Source: Dyadobacter crusticola DSM 16708
GTDB taxonomy: Bacteria; Bacteroidota; Bacteroidia; Cytophagales; Spirosomataceae
Length of the DNA stretch: 64,000 nucleotides
Reading direction: 5' to 3'
Assembly: GCF_000701505.1 (NCBI RefSeq)
Contig: NZ_JNJB01000004.1
Span: 62,001-126,000, forward strand
Each line of letters starts with the position of its first letter. Position 1 is the stretch's first letter. The position numbers and the translations under genes were made by a program. Of this stretch, positions 43,708 through 52,090 are shown one piece after another. The notes under the pieces are model-generated. The model was given only the letters and a program-made list of their open reading frames with translations, made no database searches and had not been told where the DNA came from.

Positions 43708-44439
43708 TCAGTTGGCTACCTGGTACAGGTATTCCCAGTTGAGGTAGTGGCATAGTCCTGCAAGTTCAGGAAAAAGGGTCTGTGCGTTAAAGCCCAGCAT
43801 GTCCAGGTGCTCCATCAGCTCGCGTTTCAAGCCGGGCGGAATGGTGAATTCCGTTACATTCACTTTTACATCTTCATCAAACTGCATGGGTACAAATCCG
43901 CATTTCTCCTCGGAATAAGGATGCACCGTAAACCAGCCTGATTGTGCGATAATGCGCTCATTGTTGAGGGACGGCCGCAGTACTTTCAATTCCTGTATTT
44001 CAAACGGCGAGTCAAGCGTTGTACCCCCCGTCAATTCATCTTTGTCGATCACCTGGTCATTATAGCCCCGGAATAGGTATACAAACGAAGGAGTTTCAGA
44101 ATCGTCTATGTCGCATATCGCGAAGTACAAGGCAACGAGCGGGTTGCTCGACCAGTCGAGTAAGCGTGTTTTGAGCCCGTAATGCTGCGCCAGGATCAAC
44201 AGCTCCCATTCCTCGCCAATTGTATCGGGAAGCAGCAACTTGCCCCGCCGTTTCAGGTCCAGCAGCATCCGTTTCTCAATAGCCTTGATATCCTGGCCCT
44301 GGTGGTAGCGGGCAATGGAAGGGACCAGCGGTGCATTGATCCGCTGGCCCCTGAAAATGAAAAAGTCGAATTCGTCATTTTTCAATCCCACGATATCCCT
44401 AATAAACTGGTCAATGGATTTGATTTCGATAGACTTCAT
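43708..44439 (-). CDS. FRG-domain protein
   Basis: The 243-residue protein carries the FRG domain: FFIFRGQRINAPLVPSIARY, LLILAQHYGLKTRLLDWSSN, PLVALYFA and RIIAQSGWFTVHP. FRG proteins are often found with mobile or defence genes; their biochemical role is unknown. Here the gene is the third of a tight minus-strand operon after cphA and cphB (9-bp gaps), an unusual setting. Nothing in it resembles cyanophycin enzymes. Confidence 0.85.
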   Translation of the reverse strand: MKSIEIKSIDQFIRDIVGLKNDEFDFFIFRGQRINAPLVPSIARYHQGQDIKAIEKRMLLDLKRRGKLLLPDTIGEEWELLILAQHYGLKTRLLDWSSNPLVALYFAICDIDDSETPSFVYLFRGYNDQVIDKDELTGGTTLDSPFEIQELKVLRPSLNNERIIAQSGWFTVHPYSEEKCGFVPMQFDEDVKVNVTEFTIPPGLKRELMEHLDMLGFNAQTLFPELAGLCHYLNWEYLYQVAN

Positions 44440-44448
44440 ATTTGTTCG

Positions 44449-45300
44449 TTACTTCTCGACAATGAATTTTCGATCACTAAGAGAATACCCCGCGCCGCGG
44501 GCAAGTACATGTACTCCTAGCCCTTCTACATACACCGGCTGCATTTTCTTGGCTTCTTCAAAATTGGTACTCTTAATATTGTCTGCTTCGAGGATCAGCG
44601 CGACACCCGAGCCGATCGTGTGCAGCTGGTTCCCTCCCGTGATCACAAGCCCGGTGTCTTCACAAATACCCAGTGCCATAAAACCCGGGTTCAGAAGCAA
44701 TGCTTCGGCCAGGCGTGAAAAGCGGCCGCGGCTCATGAAGTGGGTATCTATAATGGTTTTGGGCAATAATGTAAATCCCCTGCTCACCTCCACAATCCCT
44801 TTGAGCAGCGACTCGGTGCTCGAACCTTCCCGGATCGTCACCGCAGACATGGCCATTGCACCCGCACTTGTACCTGCCACTACGAAATCTTCATTACGGT
44901 ACCGCTCTTTAAGCAAATCCATAAACTTCGTATCGCAGATCCTGTCGATCAGGCGCGCCTGGTTACCGCCGGTGAAGAACACGCCGTCCACATCTGCCAG
45001 AATACCGAGCGTCTTTTTACTATCCACATTCCGGCCGTCCAGGTGGAGTACTTCCACGTTTTTACAACCGAGACTGCCGAATGCATCTACGTACATATCG
45101 CGCATTTCGTCGGGCAGCTCCGATGCTGTTGTCACCACCGCCAGCCGCGATTCAGGCCCTTTCATTTCTGTAAGTACCTCCTGCAAAATGCCCTCGTTTT
45201 CGAATGTGATCTGGCGGGATCCGCCTCCATTGTCATCCTGCGGGCTGCGGGCTTCTTTCCCGCCAATCGGTATCAGCTTTCCTTTAGGTATATCCATCAT
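44449..45300 (-). CDS. cphB: Cyanophycinase
   Basis: The 283-residue peptidase S51 enzyme cleaves cyanophycin to beta-Asp-Arg dipeptides in the cytoplasm. Visible features are KLIPIGGKEARS, VTTASELPDEM, DGVFFTGGNQARL, the nucleophile elbow VAGTSAGAMAMS (Ser near 145), IDTHFMSRGRFSRL and GICEDTGLVI. It starts 9 bp after cphA and is cotranscribed, so synthesis and first-step breakdown enzymes are made together. Confidence 0.95.
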   Translation of the reverse strand: MMDIPKGKLIPIGGKEARSPQDDNGGGSRQITFENEGILQEVLTEMKGPESRLAVVTTASELPDEMRDMYVDAFGSLGCKNVEVLHLDGRNVDSKKTLGILADVDGVFFTGGNQARLIDRICDTKFMDLLKERYRNEDFVVAGTSAGAMAMSAVTIREGSSTESLLKGIVEVSRGFTLLPKTIIDTHFMSRGRFSRLAEALLLNPGFMALGICEDTGLVITGGNQLHTIGSGVALILEADNIKSTNFEEAKKMQPVYVEGLGVHVLARGAGYSLSDRKFIVEK

Positions 45301-45309
45301 GTGTAAATG

Positions 45310-47955
45310 CTAATGAAGCGCCAGCTGGCCCTGGTAATGGCCGGCCTGATCGTCCAGTTCTTTAAATCCTTTAATGAGTGAAATAGCGATTTTGATTTTC
45401 TCGGTGGTGAGCACGATCAGCTGTCCGGGGCGTGAGTGCCTGATTGCATAGTTGATCGCCTGCAATTCGTCCTGGATCACCTTGATCTTGCAAAGCGGGT
45501 TAGCACCCCGGATACCCGCTTTGACCAGCTCGATAATTTCCTGGTGCTTGCGCCCGCGCAGGTCTTCGTCCAGGCGGATAATCACTTCATCAAATATGCC
45601 GGCAACCACTTTGCCAAGCTCACGGATATCCTCGTCCCTCCTGTCTCCTACTCCCGTGATGATCCCGAGCTTGCTGGTTGCCGGCAAATTCCCTAAATAA
45701 TTTCCCAGCGCGTTCATGCCGTGCGGGTTATGTGCGTAATCGACAAGAAAATCGAAGTTGCGGAAATGAAAATGGTTCAGTCTTCCGGGTGTAGACTCGT
45801 CGGAAACTCTAAAACTGTACAGCCCCTGCGTCAGCCGAAGCACGTCCACTCCCTGCGAATAGGCGGCCAGTACCGCAGCAAGGATGTTCTCGATCATAAA
45901 ATTGCATTTGCCCCCGAAAGTGGCAGGAATTGCCTGTACATCGGCTATGGTTACCTTAATGCTTCCGTTGACAAGACGGATTTCTCCATTCTCGTAAATG
46001 CAGGCCAGGCCGCCGTCGCGGGTGTGGGCAAGAATGCGTTCGTTGTCGGGGTTCATGCTGAAAAGTCCTATGCGGCATTTAAGGCGCTCACCGATCCCGT
46101 AACTCTCGTCATTGTCTGCATTCAGGATCGCGAAACCATCCGGACGTACCGATTCGGCAACAGTTGCTTTCACGCGCACCATATCTTCCACCGTATTAAT
46201 TCCTTTCAGGCCAAGGTGATCAGCGGCTACATTGGTGATAATGCCTACGTCACATTGATCAAACGCCAGCCCCGACCGCAACAATCCGCCGCGTGCCGTT
46301 TCAAGTACTGCCACGTCAACAGTCGGATCTTTCAGGATTGTCCTCGCACTTTCCGGCCCCGTACAATCTCCTTCTTCGATCATATAATCGTTGACGTAAA
46401 TCCCGTCGGTAGTAGTGAAGCCCACAGTCGCACCGCTTTGCTTCATCAAATGCGCGGTAATGCGGGTAGTAGTTGTTTTTCCATTGGTACCGGTAATGGC
46501 GATAATCGGAATGCGGCCTGTTTCCTCGTTGGGAAAAAGCATTTCGGCTACATTGTCACCCACATTGCGCGCCTTGCCGGATGAAGGATACAAGTGCATT
46601 CTAAATCCCGGGCTCGCATTTACCTCAATCACCGAAGTACCCGACGCCTTCAATGGGAGGCTTATATCCTGCGCGATGATATCAATTCCGCAGATATCCA
46701 GTCCAATCAGCTTCGCGACACGCTCGGCCATCATCACGATCTCCGGATGCAGCCGGTCGGTCACGTCTTCGGAAGTACCTCCCCTGCTCAGATTAGCCGC
46801 GTCCGATACCGTTACGTTCACGTCAGATGGAAGTACAGTATCAATGGAAAGGCCCTGTGTTTCCAGATGGCCGAGCAACATGTCGTCTACCACAATGCGC
46901 GTTAGCTTGTTCTCGTGACCGTCGCCTCTTCTCGGGTCCAGGTTGGTTTGGTTAATCAGCTCTCTGATTGTGGAGATGCCATCTCCGAAAACCATTGCGG
47001 GTGTACGTTTGGCAGCCGCGCAGAATTTATTGTCGATCACCAGCAGCCGGTAGTCGCTTCCAACCACAAACCTCTCAACAATTACTTGGTCTGAAAAACA
47101 GCAAGCCCAGTTATAAGCTTCTACTGCAGCACGCATATCCTGCACGTCGGTAGTTACGCCTTTTCCCTGGTTGGCATCAAGTGGCTTGATCACCACCGGA
47201 AAGCCGATCTTTGAAATGGCACCCTCCAATTCTTCCTCTGTGGAGATGGTGACCCCGGCCGGTACAGGCACACCAGCCCTGCCCAGCGTTTCCTTCGTTG
47301 CATTCTTGTCACCTGCCAGTGATACCGCGATACTGCCCGTGTAGCTGGTGGTAGTTGCCTCAATGCGCCGCTGCTTGCTTCCGTAACCCAGCTGAACGTA
47401 ACCGTCTTTATTAAGCCGGATGAATGGAATATTGCGCTGCGTACATGCATCTACTATCGACTGTGTACTTGGGCCGAGGCGCGCGTTCTGATATGTTTTT
47501 TTGAGCTGCTGTATTGCACCTGCCAGGTCAAACGCGGCCCCGGCTACGAGTGCGGCGGCCATTTGCACGGCATACTCAGCGGCCATTGTGCCGGCGCTTT
47601 CCTCATAGTATTCAAACACCACATGATAAACGCCATATTCGCCGGTGCCCCGGGTGCGGCCAAAACCTGTATCCATATCCGCAAGCGACTGCATTTCCAG
47701 CGCGATGTGTTCAATGACGTGTCCCATCCAGGTCCCGTCTTTGACCCTCTCGAAAAAACCACCGGGGTGGCCTTCGGAGCAATAATGGCTTTGCAGGCTC
47801 GGCATTGCCTTTCGCAATCTTTCGTAAAAGCCTTCAATTTTGTTGGTGGGCAGCTCTTCCAGCTCCTCAAGATCTAACCTCATTACGACCAACTTATTCT
47901 TGCGTACCGACCAAACATTTGGGCCGCGCATGCAACGGATATCAACGATTTTCAT
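45310..47955 (-). CDS. cphA: Cyanophycin synthetase
   Basis: The 881-residue enzyme, normal family length, builds multi-L-arginyl-poly-L-aspartate with ATP. It has an N-terminal synthetase domain (MKIVDIRCMRGPNVWSVRKN), an ATP-grasp domain (about 215-475; FPVVIKPLDANQGKGVTTD, VIEVNASPGFRMHLYPS) and a Mur-ligase-like domain (about 485-875; ITGTNGKTTTTRI, VLETARGGLLRSGL, VDYAHNPHGM). It is the first gene of cphA-cphB-FRG and is divergent from the isoaspartyl peptidase gene; the 263-bp gap has a promoter-like element for each direction. Confidence 0.97.
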   Translation of the reverse strand: MKIVDIRCMRGPNVWSVRKNKLVVMRLDLEELEELPTNKIEGFYERLRKAMPSLQSHYCSEGHPGGFFERVKDGTWMGHVIEHIALEMQSLADMDTGFGRTRGTGEYGVYHVVFEYYEESAGTMAAEYAVQMAAALVAGAAFDLAGAIQQLKKTYQNARLGPSTQSIVDACTQRNIPFIRLNKDGYVQLGYGSKQRRIEATTTSYTGSIAVSLAGDKNATKETLGRAGVPVPAGVTISTEEELEGAISKIGFPVVIKPLDANQGKGVTTDVQDMRAAVEAYNWACCFSDQVIVERFVVGSDYRLLVIDNKFCAAAKRTPAMVFGDGISTIRELINQTNLDPRRGDGHENKLTRIVVDDMLLGHLETQGLSIDTVLPSDVNVTVSDAANLSRGGTSEDVTDRLHPEIVMMAERVAKLIGLDICGIDIIAQDISLPLKASGTSVIEVNASPGFRMHLYPSSGKARNVGDNVAEMLFPNEETGRIPIIAITGTNGKTTTTRITAHLMKQSGATVGFTTTDGIYVNDYMIEEGDCTGPESARTILKDPTVDVAVLETARGGLLRSGLAFDQCDVGIITNVAADHLGLKGINTVEDMVRVKATVAESVRPDGFAILNADNDESYGIGERLKCRIGLFSMNPDNERILAHTRDGGLACIYENGEIRLVNGSIKVTIADVQAIPATFGGKCNFMIENILAAVLAAYSQGVDVLRLTQGLYSFRVSDESTPGRLNHFHFRNFDFLVDYAHNPHGMNALGNYLGNLPATSKLGIITGVGDRRDEDIRELGKVVAGIFDEVIIRLDEDLRGRKHQEIIELVKAGIRGANPLCKIKVIQDELQAINYAIRHSRPGQLIVLTTEKIKIAISLIKGFKELDDQAGHYQGQLALH

Positions 47956-48026
47956 ACTGTTTCCGGATACTTTTACTTACTGTGGATGTATTTAAACTGG
48001 CCCTGAAAAGGCCAGATCCGGCGGCT

Positions 48027-48042
48027 ACTAAATATTATGCCA
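48027..48042 (-). promoter_or_regulatory. TGGCAT-type element before cphA
   Basis: Minus-strand TGGCATAATATTTAGT, 72 bases before the cphA ATG. Confidence 0.45.
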
Positions 48043-48154
48043 ATCGGCTTTGTACATGCTTACGCTCTTGAAAGTTTTTGAATGGTCGGATTGTTATCTT
48101 TTTCGTAGAATATTTTGCGCATTTAGAAGCGGAGTTGCCTAAAATCTGTTTTGC

Positions 48155-48170
48155 TGGCAGAGTTTTTGTA
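48155..48170 (+). promoter_or_regulatory. TGGCAG-type element before isoaspartyl peptidase
   Basis: TGGCAGAGTTTTTGTA, 48 bases before ATG 48219; GG-N10-GT. Confidence 0.45.
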
Positions 48171-48218
48171 TTTGGCCGCAGTTTCCATTTGGAGACCTTA
48201 CCCCAAAAAATACAAAGC

Positions 48219-49127
48219 ATGTTCACGATTGCCATTCACGGAGGCGCTGGTTCGCTGACCCGGAAAACCACCACTCCCGAACAGGAGACAGATTACCAAA
48301 AAGGCCTTGACAAAGCCTTGGAAGCAGGGTATCGTGTTTTAGCAAATGGCGGCAACGCCCTGGATGCCGTTGAAATGGCTGTGCGGGAATTGGAAGACCA
48401 TCCGCTCTTCAACGCGGGACGTGGCTCGGTGTTCACAGCCGAAGGTACCCACGAAGCCGATGCCGCGACCATGTGTGGACGAACGCGCCGTGCTGGTGCG
48501 GTTGCGGGCATTTCGAATATCAGAAATCCGATCAGTCTTGCCAGGAAAGTGATGGACGAGTCGGAAAATGTGCTGCTTGTAGCAAAAGGCGCTATGGATT
48601 TCGCCCGGGTTCATGATCTTGCATTTGAAGAAAATACCTATTTCGACACTGACCACCGGCGTGAACAGCTGGCCGAGGAACAAAAGAAGGAAGAAGGCCG
48701 GAATACCGGGAAAGGCACCGTGGGCGCAGTGGCCCTGGATGCGGCAGGAAATTTAGCTGTGGCTACTTCCACCGGAGGAATTACCAACAAGAAGTTCGGG
48801 CGCGTGGGCGACAGCCCGGTAATCGGCGGCGGCACTTATGCCAACAATCAAACGTGCGCAGTTTCCTGTACCGGCGACGGTGAATTTTTCATCCGGCTTG
48901 TGAGCGCCTACGATGTTGCCGCCATGGTGGAATACAAAGGCGCCAGCCTGCACGAAGCCTGCAATACCCAGATGGAGAAGCTTACCGGGCTCGGCGGTGA
49001 AGGCGGGCTGATTGCGGTGGATACAAAGGGAAATGTGGAATTGGTTTTTAACTGTGAAAGCATGCTGCGCGCCTGGAAAAATGACCGTGGCGAAGGCAGT
49101 ACCCGCATCTGGGCCGATCCGGAATAA
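48219..49127 (+). CDS. iaaA: Isoaspartyl peptidase / plant-type L-asparaginase
   Basis: From ATG 48219 the 302-residue Ntn-hydrolase precursor starts MFTIAIHGGAGSL and carries NALDAVEMAVRELEDHPLFN, AGRGSVFT, DAATMCG and the autocleavage site GKGTVGAVA with nucleophile Thr167. Such enzymes split beta-aspartyl dipeptides, including beta-Asp-Arg from cyanophycinase, and also asparagine. The gene is divergent from cphA, giving a complete cyanophycin degradation path. The in-frame ATG at 48078 would add 47 residues, contradicting the family start. Confidence 0.94.
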   Translation: MFTIAIHGGAGSLTRKTTTPEQETDYQKGLDKALEAGYRVLANGGNALDAVEMAVRELEDHPLFNAGRGSVFTAEGTHEADAATMCGRTRRAGAVAGISNIRNPISLARKVMDESENVLLVAKGAMDFARVHDLAFEENTYFDTDHRREQLAEEQKKEEGRNTGKGTVGAVALDAAGNLAVATSTGGITNKKFGRVGDSPVIGGGTYANNQTCAVSCTGDGEFFIRLVSAYDVAAMVEYKGASLHEACNTQMEKLTGLGGEGGLIAVDTKGNVELVFNCESMLRAWKNDRGEGSTRIWADPE

Positions 49128-49181
49128 CGTGGCGGGTTTACCACAGATACATTTTATATTTTTTTATCAAAACATGATTTT

Positions 49182-49928
49182 ATGAAGCAAACTACATTGC
49201 TGCTGATGATGATGATCGCCGCGGGTTGCGGCGGAAAAAATTCCGGCTCCCAGGTTACCTCGCCCGGGGACTCAATGACCGCAAAAGACCGCCTGCTGAA
49301 TACCGGCGCGGATATGTTGCAGGACAAAACCCCGCTGAAACATTTCAATGCCTACCTCGACGGTTTTCATTTTTATAACGGGAACATCCATGCACAAATG
49401 GAAGCCCATCATTATGTAAGTCAGCTTAACGATGATCTTTATCAGGCCATCATTTTTGACGGAAATGGAAAAGATGCAAAACTGATGGGCGTGGAGTACA
49501 TTATTACGGCAGAAGCTTTTAAGACGCTGGATGAGGAAGAGAAGAAGCTTTGGCACAGCCACCATCACGAAGTTAAATCCGGCTCGCTTATCGCCCCCGG
49601 CATTCCCAAAGTCGCCGAGCACGAGCTAATGGAAAAATTGGTTTCCACTTACGGAAAAACAATCCACACCTGGCACACAGACCAGCAGAGAGGATTGCCA
49701 GTTGGCTCGCCTATGATCATGATGGGCTTTACCAAAGAAGGCCAGCTGGACAAGAAAATGTTGAGCGAGCGCGACAAAAGGTTCAATGTATCTACCGAAG
49801 AAACCAGGAAAAACCGGGAAGATATCCCGATGCCCCAGCTGATACCCGGGGCGAATGCGTGGGAAAAAGGGGAGATACGCCAGTTTGTGATTACCAACAA
49901 AGCAGATTCTGCGGTACACAAACATTAA
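49182..49928 (+). CDS. DUF1264 (OBAP-like) lipoprotein
   Basis: The 248-residue lipoprotein (lipobox MIAAGC near residue 16) matches DUF1264, related to plant oil-body-associated proteins: LKHFNAYLDGFHFYNGN, QMEAHHYVSQLNDDLYQAII, LMGVEYIITAEAFKTLDEEE and LWHSHHHEVKSG. Its several His clusters (EAHH, HSHHHE) may bind metal. Function is unknown. It lies 54 bp after iaaA on the same strand and has no promoter-like element of its own that I can see. Confidence 0.84.
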   Translation: MKQTTLLLMMMIAAGCGGKNSGSQVTSPGDSMTAKDRLLNTGADMLQDKTPLKHFNAYLDGFHFYNGNIHAQMEAHHYVSQLNDDLYQAIIFDGNGKDAKLMGVEYIITAEAFKTLDEEEKKLWHSHHHEVKSGSLIAPGIPKVAEHELMEKLVSTYGKTIHTWHTDQQRGLPVGSPMIMMGFTKEGQLDKKMLSERDKRFNVSTEETRKNREDIPMPQLIPGANAWEKGEIRQFVITNKADSAVHKH

Positions 49929-49946
49929 TGTGGGAAACCTGGGGTT

Positions 49947-49962
49947 TGGCACAATTATTATC
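49947..49962 (+). promoter_or_regulatory. TGGCAC-type element before DUF4142 lipoprotein
   Basis: TGGCACAATTATTATC, 43 bases before ATG 50006. Confidence 0.48.
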
Positions 49963-50005
49963 AATGGGCTGCGACTTCAATTTTTCCCAACTAAAAACAA
50001 TTAAA

Positions 50006-50524
50006 ATGAAAAAGTCACTACGTTACCTTTTGATCTCGTTTTTGTCCATCTCAGCATTTTCCTGCACGGACCATGAAGTTGACAACAACTTGTCAGAAAT
50101 GGACAGGACATTTATGATTAAAGCAGCAGACGCCAACTTATTTGAAATTACAGCGGGCGAGCTCGCGGTTTCAAAAGCTGCACACGATTCTGTGAAGCAT
50201 TATGGGGAACACATGGTCATGGACCACTCTATGGCAACAGCAGAATTAAAAGCTTTGGCTGCCAAAAAGGGCGTTGATCTGCCTGAAACGCTGTCGCCAG
50301 AAAAAAAGATGAAAATAGACAGCCTTTCCGCATTGAATGGAATGGAATTTGACAAGAAGTACACCTTGATGATGGTAGTATCTCACAAAGAGACCATTAT
50401 GTTGTTTGACCAAGAATTTACATCAGGCCAGGATCATGAAGTCCGGTCTTTTGCGGGCAGTAAGCTGGCCAACCTGCATCACCACCTGCAAAAAGCCGAG
50501 GCCCTCAAAGAGATGGTCTGGTAA
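50006..50524 (+). CDS. DUF4142 family lipoprotein
   Basis: From ATG 50006 the 172-residue product has signal peptide MKKSLRYLLISFLSISAFSC (lipobox SAFSC) and the DUF4142 domain: DRTFMIKAADANLFEITAGE, HMVMDHSMATAELKALAAKK, YTLMMVVSHKETIMLFDQE and LANLHHHLQKAEALK. It is the third paralogue in the window. An intrinsic terminator follows directly. Confidence 0.87.
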   Translation: MKKSLRYLLISFLSISAFSCTDHEVDNNLSEMDRTFMIKAADANLFEITAGELAVSKAAHDSVKHYGEHMVMDHSMATAELKALAAKKGVDLPETLSPEKKMKIDSLSALNGMEFDKKYTLMMVVSHKETIMLFDQEFTSGQDHEVRSFAGSKLANLHHHLQKAEALKEMVW

Positions 50525-50530
50525 AGGTAC

Positions 50531-50568
50531 CCGGCCGCGGTACTATCGCACACGCGGCCGGTTTTTTT
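50531..50568 (+). terminator. Intrinsic terminator
   Basis: CCGGCCGCG (50531-50539) pairs perfectly with CGCGGCCGG (50553-50561), followed by seven T, six bases after the DUF4142 stop. Confidence 0.92.
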
Positions 50569-50603
50569 ATATAATTAAATGTTCATCAACCAAATTAAGA
50601 ATT

Positions 50604-51458
50604 ATGAAAAAGTTAACATTTAGCGTAGCCGCATTACTCCTGTTAGCAGGAGGATCGTTGTTCGCACAGACGACAACAGGACAAAGTACGCCAAGAACGG
50701 GCAGCAGCCAGGGAACAAGCACCCAGAGTGGTTCGCAGTCTCAGAAAAGCGGATCTTCACAGGGAGCAGGGAATAATACAGGTACTACCACCCAAACGCA
50801 AGGAAGCAGCGCACAAGGTACCTCTGCCTGGCCACAAGCGACCGGCACTACCGGCGCTGAAACTACTGAGCCACAAAGCACTGGACAGGGAACTGCGGGT
50901 TCACAAGGTACCGGCACCAGCGGAACAACAGGTAGCGGTTCAACTGGTACGTCCGGTTCAGGAACCAGCGGAGGCGGTACCAGCGGTTCAGGTACGTCAG
51001 GATCAAGCGGCATTGGAACTGCGGGAAGCGGAGGCAATACGTCGGGAACAAGTGGTACTTCTACCGGCGGTACAATAGGAACTGGTGGTGCTAATTCAAC
51101 CAGCCAAGGTACTACAGGCACACCGCCAACGCATATTCAGAGCAGCGGATCACAAAGCGGAAGCTCTTCAAATCCGCAAAATAACGGCACTTCTGGCAGC
51201 ACTGGCCGGCAGACACAAGGTTCCACAGGCTCAGGGACCAGCGGATCGGGTTCAAGCACAAGCGGATCAGGCACAACAGGCTCTGGCGCTGGATCAACAA
51301 CCGGATCATCGGGTAGCAGTTCTTCTCAGTCAGGTTCTGGATCATCCAGCAGCGTAGGCGCAAGTGATTCTGGAACTTCCGGAACTTCCAGCCAGACAGA
51401 AGGCAAAAAGAAACGTAAAAACAAAAGCAAAGGCGGTTCAGCCTCTGGTGACAACTAA
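50604..51458 (+). CDS. Secreted Gly/Ser/Thr-rich low-complexity protein
   Basis: The 284-residue product has a signal peptide (MKKLTFSVAALLLLAGGSLF, cleaved after FAQ). About 240 residues follow that are almost only Gly, Ser, Thr, Gln and Asn in GTSGSGTSG-like units, and then a basic tail KKKRKNKSKGG. No folded domain is visible. Degenerate GGTACCAGCGGTTCAGG-type DNA repeats underlie it, so copy-number variation is likely. It could be an envelope or matrix-associated spacer protein; this is a guess from composition. The frame is open back to 50406, overlapping the DUF4142 gene and terminator, but the signal peptide sets the start. Confidence 0.72.
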   Translation: MKKLTFSVAALLLLAGGSLFAQTTTGQSTPRTGSSQGTSTQSGSQSQKSGSSQGAGNNTGTTTQTQGSSAQGTSAWPQATGTTGAETTEPQSTGQGTAGSQGTGTSGTTGSGSTGTSGSGTSGGGTSGSGTSGSSGIGTAGSGGNTSGTSGTSTGGTIGTGGANSTSQGTTGTPPTHIQSSGSQSGSSSNPQNNGTSGSTGRQTQGSTGSGTSGSGSSTSGSGTTGSGAGSTTGSSGSSSSQSGSGSSSSVGASDSGTSGTSSQTEGKKKRKNKSKGGSASGDN

Positions 51459-51480
51459 TATTCCTTTGTTGTTTTAAAAT

Positions 51481-51523
51481 AAAAAAGACGCCCCCGCAGA
51501 AAATCTGCGGGGGCGTCTTTTTT
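51481..51523. terminator. Bidirectional intrinsic terminator
   Basis: GACGCCCCCGCAGA and TCTGCGGGGGCGTC form a perfect 14-bp stem around AAA, flanked by AAAAAA and TTTTTT. It serves both convergent low-complexity genes. Confidence 0.95.
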
Positions 51524-51536
51524 ATACTCCTAAACC

Positions 51537-52064
51537 TTAATCCTTTTTGGTAGATGGTCTCGGCCCGGTTTTCTGATTATGCTTGATTTCCTGGTTCCTG
51601 TAATTTCCGGTAACACCTGTGTGGTCTTTGGTATTCCTGCGGGATGATCCGCTTCCTCTTTTTACAGTGGTATCAGGCTCAGTCATATTCTTTCTCCGCT
51701 TTTCACGCGCCTCTTTCGAGTTAAGCATTGATTTGGAATCGCCTTCGCCGTCGCGGTTCGAACCTACGTAATTGGCGTTTTCATTCGATTCGCCGCCAGG
51801 TCTTACGCTGGAACCTACCTCATTTGCTTTTACACCCTGCTGCTCACTTGCATTCAGTTTCCGGTCGTTTTGCTGGCCGCCGCGAGCTGGTTTCTGAGTA
51901 TCAGATTGCCCACTCTGGGTTTGCTGGGAAGAAGTCGATTCGGTTTTCTTCGCAGCCCCGCTACCTGATCCGCCGGAGCCCGACGTACTTTGGGCGTAAG
52001 ATAATGTGGCGGTACACAGCAGTGCTGCCAGTGTAATGTTCATTGATTTTTTCATGATAGTCAT
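51537..52064 (-). CDS. Secreted hydrophilic low-complexity protein
   Basis: A 175-residue product (ATG 52064, or 52055 three codons on) with signal peptide ending TLSYAQ, a Ser/Gly-rich start (STSGSGGSGSGAAKK) and a long hydrophilic, basic, Gln/Asn/Arg-rich region without predicted fold (SKEAREKRRKNMTEPDTTVK). It converges on the Gly/Ser/Thr-rich protein gene and resembles it in layout: signal peptide, SGSG repeats, basic end. No family recognised. It starts 26 bp after the MBL gene on the same strand. Confidence 0.68.
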   Translation of the reverse strand: MTIMKKSMNITLAALLCTATLSYAQSTSGSGGSGSGAAKKTESTSSQQTQSGQSDTQKPARGGQQNDRKLNASEQQGVKANEVGSSVRPGGESNENANYVGSNRDGEGDSKSMLNSKEAREKRRKNMTEPDTTVKRGSGSSRRNTKDHTGVTGNYRNQEIKHNQKTGPRPSTKKD

Positions 52065-52090
52065 TTTTAGAATTGATGAAATATGCGCAT

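Noticed and set aside
43708..44439. FRG gene as part of a defence island
   Set aside because: No restriction, toxin, phage or transposase gene is nearby; neighbours are cyanophycin genes.
44315..45313. Plus-strand 332-codon open frame
   Set aside because: Antisense to cyanophycinase, Ser-rich, without family motifs.
45721..46584. Plus-strand 287-codon open frame
   Set aside because: Antisense to cyanophycin synthetase; no recognisable motifs.
49947..49962. True consensus sigma-54 promoter at this site
   Set aside because: The -24 half fits, but the -12 position lacks GC; kept only as a member of the wider element.
50741..51121. Minus-strand Pro/Val-rich 126-codon frame
   Set aside because: Antisense image of the Gly/Ser/Thr repeat gene; the composition follows from the complement.
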